From NCBI GenBank assembly GCA_003427395.1, contig BFEA01000126.1, positions 1,437,309 through 1,501,308 on the forward strand: a DNA stretch of 64,000 nt, given 5' to 3'. The notes below the pieces were generated by a model. It did no database searches and was not told where the DNA came from. It saw nothing but the letters and a program-made list of their open reading frames with translations. Every line of letters starts with the position of its first letter. Within the stretch, counting starts at the first letter, position 1. This document shows, in pieces, positions 1 through 10,439 of this stretch. This stretch comes from Chara braunii (Eukaryota > Streptophyta > Charophyceae > Charales > Characeae). The translations under genes and the position numbers were made by a program.

Positions 1-640
1 GTTCTGTTCGCTCCCAGTTCCCTACCCTCATTGAGCCTGATGACATGCATTTTCCCCTGTCACTATGTGTGGATGCCCTTAGGAGTTTTCAACCCCTAGG
101 CTGCATGCGCCACCCTCAGAGCCCATCCCACCCTTNGGTGTGCGACACACTTCTCATGTGACATATGGTTGTCCTGTTGATTGCTTTGTTGCTTTGAGAC
201 TGAGGCTACTGCCTCCGACATTTCTAGGATTTAGTTGTTATGCTTTTGCTGTTCTTAGGACTTATACACTAGTCAGTTGTTACCAGACTGAGGCTAGTGC
301 CTCCAACATTCTAGGATCTAGTTGTCACTACGTTTGCTTTCCTAGGACATGCATGTTAGTTAGTTGTTCCTACTTTCACTTAGGCTGTTAGCTGTGACAT
401 TGCTGTTTTGTGACACTTTATATCCTAGGTTGCATCGCATGGACTCAGCATGGAGCTTGCTCCGCATCCTNGACTACTCAGATTTTCTTTCCTTGGTCGA
501 GTTCCGCTTCTTGGCGGAAGCATGTTGTATCTAGGCGATCCATCACAGGCCGAGGATCGTGTAGCGGACCTCGGGNTGGCCTGTGAGACCAGCCCCTTGG
601 CCTGTTCTCACANGCCTGTGTTGTATTCGGGGTAGGCCAG
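1..640. repeat. 88-bp tandem duplication with GAGGC hairpins
   Basis: Two copies of a unit of about 88 bp lie at roughly 196-372, with matching landmarks at 198 and 286. Each carries a short hairpin, GAGGC-tact-GCCTC at 202-215 and GAGGC-tagt-GCCTC at 290-303, so the stem is retained while the tetraloop differs by one base. The rest of the segment is T-rich, has several ambiguous bases, and shows no credible coding region. Confidence 0.6.
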
Positions 641-960
641 TCCAGGCCGGTACCTCTGTCGGTACCAGCCAGTCCAGTCCAGTCCCGTCAGTCCGCTGGG
701 GTATACCCCAGCCATTGTCTGTTTTCAGCCATTCCTCACTTGCACATTTTTGGAGTACGTGCGTTGGAGTCTGGCGTGGGGAGCTGCGTCGTGCCATCTC
801 GCTCCCCCTTCTTCCTCCATCTCCATCTGTCTCTAGCGGAGCACCACACCTGGTGGGACCGCTACAAAATCGGTCTCACCTGATCCCAAAGTGAGCCCAG
901 ATGATCCCAATGCGGTCTCACACCATCGACGCAATACTAGGTGATTCAGAACTCAAAACC
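640..960. repeat. Short palindrome cluster
   Basis: A perfect 16-bp palindrome, CTGGGGTATACCCCAG, lies at 696-711. Upstream are two GGTACC blocks separated by six bases (about 649-666) and a short AGTCC tandem run. From about 860 the phrase CGGTCTCAC recurs with TGATCCCAA words. I see no gene. Confidence 0.5.
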
Positions 961-1370
961 GCTTGCACTGCGTGCCGTAAAACAAATTAAAGATGACCCT
1001 GGTCCAAACCGCATGTGCCTCGAGCCTAAAAAAAAGTAAAGATATTTTTCCAGCGCAAACCGCAAAAGCCGCAAGTCCAATAACCACTGCCCCGAGCACT
1101 CACTTTGTGCCCTCTTCATGTCGTCGATCCACGCACCGGTATCACACATACCCAACCACACCAATGTCCGTCCAACCTCTATGCCATAATGGGATCCACC
1201 ATAGTCGTCGCGCACCACAAAAATAACGGCGGACCACTGTTTGTTTCGCCGTCAAAACTGGTACCATGGTCGTCCCGCTGTTGCGCGAAGCGGTCCCGCA
1301 TCCGGTAGGGGAGCGCTGAACCTTATGGTCGTGTCACACAGGATGTTTCTCCAGAGTTGTTGAAAAGAAC
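960..1370. other. Unassigned segment upstream of family C fragment
   Basis: This mixed-composition DNA has only short overlapping reading frames. It may be the diverged start of the family C copy that follows, but I could not align it convincingly with the other copies. Confidence 0.25.
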
Positions 1371-1635
1371 CAGTCACCACTCCGACCGTTTGCGCGTGCT
1401 ATACCTCTCACGACGCCCCACGACAGGTCGGGACGTCGCGAGGTACAACTTACCTCTACCCAAGGGGTTGTCACCACCCTTAGGTAGGCGTATCCCTGCT
1501 GAGCTACCGGCCCACATGCGAAGGTTTTTACATGTCTTTGTAGAGGTAGGTCGACCGAGGGCGTTTTCTCGATTGTCGCAACACGGGAATGAGGTACGTG
1601 TGGTAAGACGCCTAAGACTAACTTGTTAGTCAAGT
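1370..1635 (+). repeat. Dispersed repeat family C, partial copy
   Basis: This segment matches 54150-54410 in the same orientation and 37780-38020 in reverse. Shared landmarks are a TATACCTCTC block, an ACAACTTACCTC block (1447-1456), a GGCGTATCCC block followed by GAGCTACC, and an ACCGAGGGCGTTT block. Identity by eye is high enough for homology but clearly diverged. No coding content is evident. The minus strand carries a perfect AGGTAAGT donor-like octamer at 1448-1455. Confidence 0.65.
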
Positions 1636-1639
1636 CAGG

Positions 1640-2560
1640 TTCAAAATGTGATTTCCCTACCCAGGACTTCTAGATATTCAGGTCGAACTTTTAGGGCCGT
1701 TTGTATCCGCTTTTAAACCTAAAATGTGTTATTCTCATGTAAAAAAAGAGAACAAGGTACCAATCAAATCATCTTACTACCTAGGGCATTCTATTCTATT
1801 TAACAGGTCATGACTTAACTGAATATAAGATATTACCAAAGTTATATAGGACAGATAATGAATATAGAGGTATTACCGCCGAGAACCCTCCCCACTTTCA
1901 CAAGTGTTGTGTGTCCAAGACTCTTCACGAAGTCAAACCCAATTCAATCCAAAACCACGAACGAAACAGACCTGCACAGAATAATGCAAAAACAATCCAC
2001 ATGTCATGCACTAACGGCGTCAACCATCAATCCACTCCTCAGACATTGTCCCTCACTTTCCAAACCGTGTATGACAACTCTATCTTTCCTGAGACGTAAG
2101 TCCAACCCCCTCACATTTGTTCAAAGGACCCTTGAGAGTGACTAGGACCATTTAGGCAATAACCACAGGTGACAGTTTTACTGACCACAAGGTTTAACTT
2201 TAGACGTTGGTATCAAGTCAAAAGGGGGAAGAAGTTGAATCGGCGACGACCGACCTGTTATCGAGAGATTACAGAAAATTGAGTCCTCTTTGTAGGACTT
2301 CTCCCTCAATTACAGTAGATCAAAACATGGACCTACACACAGATAGGTCAACAAAGATTTAACACTCTCACTCGATTTCCCACATGTTGATATCTAAGGG
2401 TCAAGCCCTTAAATCTGGTTTGTGAGCTTTGGGATCAACATCCCAAAGTCTAACCCCTTAACTTCTACCTACCTTAAGTCGTATGTCACTCTTCCTCCTT
2501 TTGTACAAGGAGTCTCTTGCCTATGTTCTAAATTGTCTTAGGGAACTCATATTTCCCCTA
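1640..2560. other. Unassigned AT-rich segment with one strong hairpin
   Basis: No coding region is supported. A perfect 9-bp hairpin, CTTTGGGAT-caac-ATCCCAAAG, spans 2427-2448. A smaller one, AAGGG-tcaag-CCCTT, sits just upstream near 2396-2410. The hairpins may belong to the array that follows. Confidence 0.4.
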
Positions 2561-4290
2561 CTCTCAGTCCTTGCATTTTCTCTTTTGCGGATAAGCACTC
2601 CCTTTGGTGCTTACGCGGTAGTCTAGCCGAGATCAATTCATGTCATTGGCGGTTTCCCCCTAAGGAGTTTAGCAATGAACTGAGGCTACGCGAAACTTCT
2701 TCTTTTTTAGTTCCTTGTCTCAACGGTATTTGCCTTTTATTCTGCTTCTTTTAGGATTTTTGAAGTCGCTCCCGCTGGAGCACTCCCTTTTTCATTTTTC
2801 TTCTTCTTGTCATGATATACGCAAGTAGTGGATTGATTTACATGGAAATCTTCCACTACTTGATCGATTCCAGACAAAATGGTTAATCAGATGAGTAGTC
2901 GAGTCGCCCCACGGGAACACTCAGCCACCCTTCAAAGTCGATGCAGTCCTCAGGCAATCAATCAGTTTAAACAATCTTATGCAAGCGACCAGGTAATTCA
3001 TATGAGAGCACCCTTTTACTAGTTAAAACAAGTAGTCAAGAGAGCCTTGTCAAACCATCTCAACACTTGACCTAACATCCAAAAAACATTCCAGATTCGG
3101 GTATCAATACAGAATCCAAGTTAGTAATAGGTAGCTCTTCACAGAAGTTTCCTATTTCCTCAGCCTATCCTTAAGAGCGTAATAGGATTACTACACGGGA
3201 GTTACCCTACCTCTTTCTCAAAGATAGACGAACTATGACTAAGTCAGTCACGGTGAACTCAGACAAACACCAGGTCCTCCCTTCACTGAAGTATCTTACT
3301 TGGCTTGTTAAGATGGAGCCAAGCAAGCAATAGGGTGACCCCACGAGAGCCTCTCATATTCTGATTCAATGTTAAATGGATAGATCGTTAGTACTTATTC
3401 ATACTATCCATCAGTCATACCCAAACAAGTAGTAGGATTACTCACACAGTAGTATCCCTCTACTGCCCAAAACACAACCACCTCATTCCTTCCCTCGTTA
3501 GTTGACTCCCGAATCAAACAAGTAGTATTAGGATGACCCTACGGGAGTTATCCTACTACTAGTTTGATGCGTAAGAGATTAGTCAAAACAACTCTTAGTT
3601 AAGTTGTTCTGACCGTTCACCTACCTGGCTTATGCATCGTGAATGAGCAAGAGGTATGTCGACCCCACGAAAACCCTCATTCCTCTTGTCACGTGACTTT
3701 CGCTATGCATAGTTTAGTTAGTGGTGTAATTGGTTCATACGGAACTATCTCCTCACTCTTTATCCCATACCAAGCAGACCGTTCAGCTAGAGATAAGGTA
3801 GTTCCCACGTGAAACTCCCTTTTTCTCATCTTCCAGTCGGACGGATCGTCCTAGACTTAGGAGTTCGTGTACTTACACGGTGAATACTTATTTCCCTTCG
3901 AAGCCTAGTTCGATAGGTGATCGGAGAGCCCCACGGGAGCCTCCTCTTACCTTTGCTTTTGTTAGTTGTTGAAGACATGTACTCCACGGGAGTACCGGAT
4001 TACCTCTTATATCTAGTCCGTAAGGCAACAGAGAAGACGCACGGCATCTTCCCGTTACCAACGCCGAAGTCAGACGGACACTTCACCAGATCATTACTTA
4101 GTCGGGTGAATGGCAGGGTACTCTTACGAGAGTATCCCATCATTTACCTCAGTCAGTTCATGCAAGCAATGCGACGTCCCCTCGGGAACCCCATCACACG
4201 ACTTTGTCTCCCAAACCCAAGCAGACTAGGTTCCTTCTCGGTTCTCCTAGGTTCCTTTCTTACTTCAGGCAGGACTCTTATTTCAGTCAT
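2560..4290. repeat. Hairpin array with CCCACGGGAG-like core
   Basis: At least ten foldbacks occur in 1.7 kb. Many centre on variants of CCC(A/T)CGGGAG, for example near 2915, 3195, 3338, 3537, 3677, 3806, 3930, 3985 and 4125. The best stems are: 2822-2832 with 2852-2862 (CAAGTAGTGGA, 11 bp perfect); 3514-3534 with 3550-3567 (about 17 pairs, one mismatch, one 3-nt bulge); GTACTC-cacgg-GAGTAC at 3979-3995; and GGGTACTC with GAGTATCCC at 4116-4138. Stem sequence varies from unit to unit while the apex stays similar. No protein is encoded and the function is unknown. Confidence 0.65.
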
Positions 4291-4374
4291 ATATCCGATT
4301 TTTTTTTGATAAACTTAGTTTTGAAGAAGTCATGAACAATATATCACACAACCATGCAGGCAGTCCAATAGAAG

Positions 4375-4490
4375 CTTGTAGCTTGTAAGGGTATACAGGA
4401 AAGGAATAGGCACCACGTACCTCATGGTTCCCTGCCTCCAGAGTTCCTCCTGAACTCCGGCAGAGCTCCCGCAATCGCTCTGTATTTGGT
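4375..4490 (-). repeat. Fragment of D/E leader
   Basis: A short piece of the D/E repeat leader, reversed. It contains the CCAGAGTTC-loop-GAACTCCGG hairpin at 4438-4460 and the adjoining CCCGCAATCG block. Both are present at 34590-34640, 52660-52700 and (reversed) 59240-59290. Only this fragment is seen here. Confidence 0.65.
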
Positions 4491-4715
4491 CAAGTATGAT
4501 TTATGCAATTGATTGTCTGGATCTTTTAAAGTTAGCAAAAACCAAAGTTATCCTCAGTGGATGTACATCATCAGATACTTCTAGTTGAGAAGTCAGGTGC
4601 CTCAAGGATAAGAATGGAGGTGGATGGAGAAAGTAGGCACCATCACACAATGACAATGTTTCTCTCCTCTCCAATGCCCCGCATTCTGGTATGTGATGTT
4701 CAATCATTAACAATA

Positions 4716-4724
4716 ATATAAATA

Positions 4725-4790
<66 letters not shown>

Positions 4791-4795
4791 TAGTA
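4716..4795. repeat. (AAT)n microsatellite
   Basis: A nearly uninterrupted trinucleotide AAT run. The poly-tyrosine minus-strand reading frame across it is an artefact of the repeat. Confidence 0.95.
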
Positions 4796-4799
4796 ACAA

Positions 4800-5455
4800 T
4801 AAATAATAACATCAATAGTAATAACAGTAAATGAGGTAGTATCCTACCACTTTCTTCTTTTTCTTTTCTTCTTCTCTTATCTTTTTTCCTTCCTTTCTTC
4901 ACTCTTCTTACTCCTCCTTTCTTTCCTGGCATCCCCTTCGTTTTAGTCCATATACACCCTTTTACTTTCACCACACAGCCCTGGTCGCAGTAATACACTT
5001 TTTGTCCCGTATGCGTGCCTCAAGGACCATGTGTGTGATTGCTGCCCTGTCTGCAAGACCGTGCGGGCGCAGGCGTACTGCTCTGCAGGCTTGTCCATAA
5101 CCCGCTAGCGTCTTGCTATGTGGTTGTGATGCACACCACTTAGTGCCCGTGCGTGGAGGTGGTGACAATGTTGCATCCCTAGTGACCCGCGACCCTCACT
5201 TATCATGTTGGCCTCACGCTACATCTACCAAGGGTGCAACCACCCTCGTCCCGGGCTCAACTGCCTGTTTCAATTGCTCTTCTTGGAAGAAACCAAGGTG
5301 AAGTATAGACTGTACTTCAATCAATTAGCCTGCAACAACTGTCTGATCCTCATATCGGAAAATGTAGGGCTAGGGGTTCCTTGCGGAGATTCATGCATGT
5401 CTTCTCTTAGGGCGGCACGAGGCTTGCTGGGACCATAAGTCCCTGAAATAATTAT
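4800..5455. other. Unassigned segment between two (AAT)n tracts
   Basis: A pyrimidine-rich TTCTTC run (about 4850-4930) is followed by mixed-composition sequence with no recognised repeat or gene. Confidence 0.3.
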
Positions 5456-5460
5456 AATGA

Positions 5461-5461
5461 C

Positions 5462-5522
<61 letters not shown>

Positions 5523-5560
5523 TAATAATAATCGTAATAATAATAATAATAACACTAATA
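5461..5560. repeat. (AAT)n microsatellite
   Basis: A second AAT tract with a few interruptions near its 3' end. Segment 5560-5885 beyond it holds nothing I recognise. Confidence 0.95.
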
Positions 5561-5887
5561 TTAATGGTATCGTAAGGAAAACGGCAGAATGACAGATTTG
5601 TAGATTGCAATCTCATTGACGGCTAGGAAGCCTAACATCGTCCTGAAAGCAATAATGCACTGTCATTTCATCAACAAAGGACCAGAATACCGTATCCAAC
5701 TGTCAACGAGATCATACTGTTTTCACCACCGACGTACATATTATAGAGTTCTCCCTCCTACTTGACACTCAACGCCCGTACTAGGATCACTCGGCTTACC
5801 AGTGGCCTACGAATCGACAATGCATACAGTTGACATCCGCAGCAGAACCGGAGTACATGAAGGTGTCGATTAGTGTAGGCTATTGCC

Positions 5888-6830
5888 AGGTAAGTCTCTC
5901 TCTCTCTGCCTTTCTCTGTCTTTGTGTCTGTCTATTTATCAATCTGTCTGTCTGTCTCATTCAGTCAGTCTATCCTTCTCAGTCAGCCAGTTTGTTTGCC
6001 CGTCGTTGACTGTATCCGTTTGTTTGTTGCTGCCCGTATCTTGTCTTTGTACTTGCCTGTTGTAGTCTGTATTTATTGTCTGTATGTACCTATCTGTCTC
6101 TGTGTGTCGCTGCCCATCTTATTGTGTTTGCCTGTCTGTCTTGTGTGCCCGTTTTTGTTCGTCCTGGTCTTTGTTTTGTCTGTCAGTATCGGTCTGTGAC
6201 TGGTCTGCTATGAATGTCGGTTCTCGGTTCTCTCCTATAATCCCTGGGCAGACTGTCTGTCTTGTGTCGTTCGTTTGCATCCATCTGTTCGCTTGCTTGC
6301 CTATTGACATTTGTCTTGTCAGTTTGTTTGTTTGTATCAGTGCGCCTGATTGTTCATGTCTCTCGGCCTGCAGCTGTCTAACTGCATCAGTTCATCTATA
6401 TTTGTCTATCTGGATCTGTTTGTCACTGTATGTCTGACTGTCCGCTCGTTTGTCAGTGTTTGTCTATCTGCTATGTTGCCCTGTATCTGTCTGTGTGGTT
6501 GTCTGCGTCTGGTTGTCTCGTTTCTTTGTCTGTATAAGTTGGTTTGACTGTTGATGTTTGTTTTATCTTTTGCATTTGTCAACATGACTGTCTATGTCTG
6601 TCTTTTGTCCGTCACGTATGGTTGTCTGTGCCTGTCTATCTGTGTCTGTATGTTCGTGTTTGTCTGTCTGTTTTCTGTTTGTTTGTATTAGTCTGTCTGT
6701 CTGATTGTGTCTGTCTTTGTTTGTTTCTCTGGGTTGTCTGTCTGTCCATCGCTATTTGTCGTCGTTTGTTTGCCTGATACTGTTTGCCCGTTTGTCTGCT
6801 TTTTTTTCTCTCTCTCTTTTGATGACGATC
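5888..6830 (+). repeat. TCTG/TGTC-rich degenerate low-complexity tract
   Basis: About 900 bp of degenerate TCTG, TTTG and TCTC tetranucleotides begin directly after a perfect AGGTAAGT donor-like octamer (5888-5895). The long Cys/Leu/Ser-rich reading frames in several phases follow from the repeat and are not genes. Confidence 0.85.
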
Positions 6831-7380
6831 CCCACAAATAGTGGTCATCGAAGGATGATGACTCTTACTAATGCAAGTCGCTGAAGTAGGCCGGTTCCAG
6901 ACCCGAATAAAGTCCCAGCTACGGTGCCCAAGTAAGTTTGTCTCTTCTTTCGTGGCTATGGCTACTGCCAACTTCTCCAATCCAGAGTACTCTCATACTC
7001 CTTTGTTGTTATGGCCACCGCCCAACGGCAAACCTTAGAGATCACCACAATCCGGACTTTTCACTGAACAATTCAATCTGTAGGAACAACGATGATGTAT
7101 GTGAAGAGAAGGGACATAATCAGTACTAGCTGATGACTCGTGCTCAATAGACATTCTTCGTTCAAGATCAATCTATGATCCTTGTTAAGAAATAATAATA
7201 AGAATAAAATAATAATAATCATAATAGTAATAACAATACTAGTAATAATAATAATAAGTCATAAAAATTGTATCTTCCTACGTTTACCGTTAGATACAGT
7301 CTCGATGAGATTTTCCATGAAGTGGATAATAAGACTAACAAACACGCCTTTCTCTCTTTCTCTTCCTCTCAGACACACTC
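6830..7380. other. Unassigned segment with short AAT-rich tract
   Basis: No gene is supported. Interrupted AAT-type microsatellite sequence lies at about 7190-7260. Confidence 0.3.
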
Positions 7381-9425
7381 ACACACACGTATACACGCAA
7401 GTACACACACACACACGTACGAGTGCATCACATACACACCACTTATACACGGTAGTGTACATTTTTATGTTCTAGCGGATGATTCATTCGATACAACTCG
7501 TCCTATTGATGAAAGTGACGTGAGGTAGCTGTGGGGTTCACGCACGAACAAACACACACACTCCTACGCACACACTCACAAATGGCGATCCTGCTGGCAA
7601 ACCGGGGCGAAAGCACGACAGTGGGCGAACGCAAATGGCAGTGTATATTCCCACATTGTAGCGGGAGATTTATTCGATTGTGCTCCTCCTCTCAGTGGAA
7701 GTACCATGATGGCAGCCGTGATATCGAAGACTTACCTGGCATAAGGTAAGTCGTGGTTGCAGGTAAGAGTATATAATAATAATCATAAAAATATCAGAAA
7801 AGTAAAATAATAATACTAATAATAACAATAATAATAATAATCATAAGTGTATACGACTTGCCTTTTCGTTCAAGTGTGTGGGGAGACGACGTTATGTCGG
7901 CAGCCCTGGTGAGAGTTATTTTCCTTTTTTTTCTCTCTCTCATACGCACACACACATAAGTAGTGTATATATCCATATTCTAGTGATAGATTCGTAACAC
8001 AGGATTCGTGAAAACCCAACAAAACCACAAAAACCAACATTCTGTATAGAGTGAAAAAGTAGAAGTCTGATTAAAAAGAAAAACACATTTTCGACCACTT
8101 TCCAAGAGACAAGGCAAAAAATCAGGCAAACAGTTGAGCGATCCTTAAGATGTGGATGAAAACTCGTTCTTGCAAAAAAATTGTTATAGGACTATAAATC
8201 ATTATCAATAAACCTCCAGAAATGCAGAGCTCCAATGAAACAAACTCGAAAGTTGTAAAAAAACAGTTTTAGTGAATTCTGGCATATAGGACTATATGTC
8301 GTTTTCAACACTTATAGACTCTATAAAGCAATTTTGAAGTAATTAAAAAAAAAAAAAAAAAGTAAATTTTTTCTCGAAAAATATATGTTACGTAAAATAA
8401 TAGCACAAACAACTTTTGGCTCGGAAAAGGCTTCAAATTCATAGTTAAACGCAAGTTAAAAAAAAATAAAAACAACGAAAAAAAATAAAAAATAACATTT
8501 AAAAAAAAGGAAGTTTGTTCACAGATGGGATAATATGTTATGTCGAACGTATTAACAAACAAGATAATATGTTCGGACGTTCGCCAAACCCTCGAACATG
8601 TTCGTCGTGATACACAACTTATAGGACTATACACATGATCTTTTAAGATAATAAAAAACACGGATATTTCAATTTATAAATATACGATGTTCTGCCTAGT
8701 AATGATTTAGTATGAAAAAAAATTATTTTTTTCCTCGCCACTTCCAGTGGGTTTTTTTTTTTTTTTTTTTTTACTTTGCAAAAAATCTAGTTCCTGTACA
8801 AGGCCTAAAAACCGTACTCTCATAATACTAAATAAATTTCGTTCAAAACCAACATTTTTTTTTGTTGGGTTTTCACGAACCCTATGTTTCGTTCGTTTCT
8901 GCTTATCCTATCGATGGAAGTAGTGTGTAGACTGCCAAGAGTTCGACACGTATTATACTTACACACACACTCATACACATACGTATAGCTGTAGTAGTGT
9001 ATACCTTTGAGTTCTAGCTGTAGATCAATTCGTTTTTGCACATCCGATTGATGAAAATACCACGTGGTCCGTCACAAGATTGACTTTCCCCCCCACACAC
9101 GTAATAGTGCATACTTTCATGTTTTAGCAGTAGATTCATCGATTTTTTTCATCCTATCGGTGGAAAACTCTCTCTCTCTCTCTTTTTCACACACACACAC
9201 ACTCATACTTACTTATGCACACACACATACGTACACACCTACATGTACACTCATTCTCACAGATGGTAATCCCACGGGTGTGCAGGGGTGAAGACACGAT
9301 ATCGGGCTAACACAAATGACGATGTATATTCCTACTTTGTAGCAGGAGATTCATTCATTATTAGCTCGTGTTCTCGATGGAAGTATCATGAGGTTAGCCA
9401 CGAGATCGAAGACTTACCGACTTTC
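7380..9425 (+). repeat. Family G module array with CA-rich spacers
   Basis: A module recurs at about 7454-7530, 7641-7740, 7961-7995 continued at 8889-8930, 8996-9060, 9106-9165 and 9322-9420. Its pattern is GTGTATATTCC, then TTCTAGCGGGAGATTCATTCG, then CCTATCGATGGAAGTA, and in the longest copies a GATCGAAGACTTACC end. CA-rich microsatellite precedes several copies. The 7540-7740 and 9215-9420 segments match over about 200 bp. Related phrases occur near 33060-33460 and 50975-51160 inside D/E copies. No coding function is evident. Confidence 0.65.
7996..8888. mobile_element. MITE-like inverted-repeat element, about 893 bp
   Basis: The ends form terminal inverted repeats of about 30 bp. Positions 8001-8024 and the reverse complement of 8860-8883 differ at one position, and pairing extends outward to AACA. 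The element interrupts a family G module. It is flanked by TCGT on both sides (7992-7995 and 8889-8892), a possible 4-bp target duplication. The interior is very AT-rich, lacks a transposase, and contains TATAGGACTATA at 8185-8196, 8285-8296 and 8620-8631. A non-autonomous DNA transposon is the simplest reading; the superfamily is not determined. Confidence 0.6.
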
Positions 9426-9549
9426 TCTCCCACTCCCTTGTTGTCGTCGTTGTCGGGATAGCCCTCCGAGAGAGACGAATACAGACTCGAACAACGGTAC
9501 AAAAACGTTCGCTTGACCACCAGAAGATGACTCGCTCATCCCGAACTGG

Positions 9550-9622
9550 AAAATTTCCCAAAGCGTACGCAGAGAGTTCCTCGTAACTCACGTACTGGGT
9601 CCCAAATCTCACGCCCGGAGCT
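9550..9622 (+). repeat. Short dispersed repeat, copy 1
   Basis: Matches 12766-12838 in the same orientation. Shared words are CGCAGAGAGT, TAACTCA, GTAC, GGTCCCAAA and CACGCCCG. It lies directly downstream of the family G array, and its far end abuts a pyrimidine tract. Confidence 0.6.
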
Positions 9623-9624
9623 TC

Positions 9625-10074
9625 GCCGTCATCGACTGCAGAGAGGTGTGTATCCTCTCGTCTCCCTTCCTTCTCTTCTTCTTTTTCTTTTTCTTTTTCT
9701 TTTTTTTCTTCTTCTTCTTCTTCTTCCTTTTCTTCTTCTTCTTCTTTTTCGTCTTCGTGAGCCTCCCACTATCGCCCGCGTGACCACTCTCTTTACTCGC
9801 GAGCTCGTATTGTCTAGCGTCCCCTTTTCCTCCTTCCTATTCCTCTCCTTTTTTTTCGCGCGTCTTCTTCACAATCTCTTGCACACAGCTGCTCCTCACC
9901 TAGTTGTGCACGCCACGCTTCTACTCACGAACTCCGTGCTGGTCCGACAAGCCTCGCTCGAAGCACTGCCGTCCCGACGGGGTATCGAGCACCTTTCTTG
10001 GGAACGAATTTGCCCGAGAATCAAGGCAAATTCGTTTGAGGTAAGTTGAAGGGAAATCATACAAATTGAAAGGT

Positions 10075-10106
<32 letters not shown>

Positions 10107-10200
10107 ATAATCAAACAAAACCGAAGTATTCTCGAATATTCAAATCTTGATACAATAATTCTCCATAATAATAAATTGAGTCAAGAGTTAAACCGATCTA
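9625..10200. other. Pyrimidine-rich tract and donor-like site
   Basis: A CTT/TTC-rich tract covers about 9660-9755. A perfect AGGTAAGT occurs at 10039-10046, followed by an A-rich stretch to about 10105. The 133-aa Leu/Phe-rich frame across the tract is a composition artefact. Confidence 0.45.
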
Positions 10201-10247
10201 ACCTTTAACTACCTTAGCTCGCCACTTGGCGGACCCCCGTTATAGTA

Positions 10248-10321
10248 GGGCTCATATCTCAACTAATCTAATTAATTCCTAATACGGAGGTCGCGGGTTC
10301 GAGCCCCGACCGCCTGAGCCC
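10248..10321 (+). ncRNA. tRNA-like sequence (pseudo-tRNA or SINE head)
   Basis: The B-box phrase GGTTCGAGCCC lies at 10296-10306 within a GGTCG...CGACC stem. A degenerate A-box-like TATCTCAACTAATCTAA precedes it. The outer ends GGGCTCA (10248-10254) and TGAGCCC (10315-10321) are perfectly complementary. The internal geometry does not fit a normal cloverleaf, since the T-arm is not flush with this outer stem, so a functional tRNA is unlikely. Confidence 0.4.
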
Positions 10322-10355
10322 GAACGAAAATGTTGCGAAGCTCCTTGACAAAAAG

Positions 10356-10435
10356 AGCTAGCTCAAGGGTTGGGTGGATTCGTTCCCTGCACCGTTTGCT
10401 TAATAATCCCACACCTAAACCAACTGAGCTAGCTC
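10356..10435 (-). ncRNA. tRNA-like sequence, opposite strand
   Basis: Read on the minus strand, this begins AGGAGCTAGCTCAGTTGG, containing a perfect tRNA A-box (TAGCTCAGTTGG). About 40 bases later there is a B-box-like GGAACGAATCC, two bases off consensus. Its ends, GAGCTAGCTCA and its complement, form an 11-bp inverted repeat. It lies head to head with the neighbouring tRNA-like sequence. A pseudo-tRNA or SINE head is likely. Confidence 0.4.
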
Positions 10436-10439
10436 CTAC

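Noticed and set aside
4501-4998. A 165-codon frame with a poly-Tyr run
   Set aside because: The run is an AAT microsatellite read in reverse and there is no domain on either side.
5883-6980. Long Cys/Leu/Ser-rich frames across 5.9-6.9 kb
   Set aside because: They are produced by TCTG-type low-complexity repeats and occur in several phases and on both strands.
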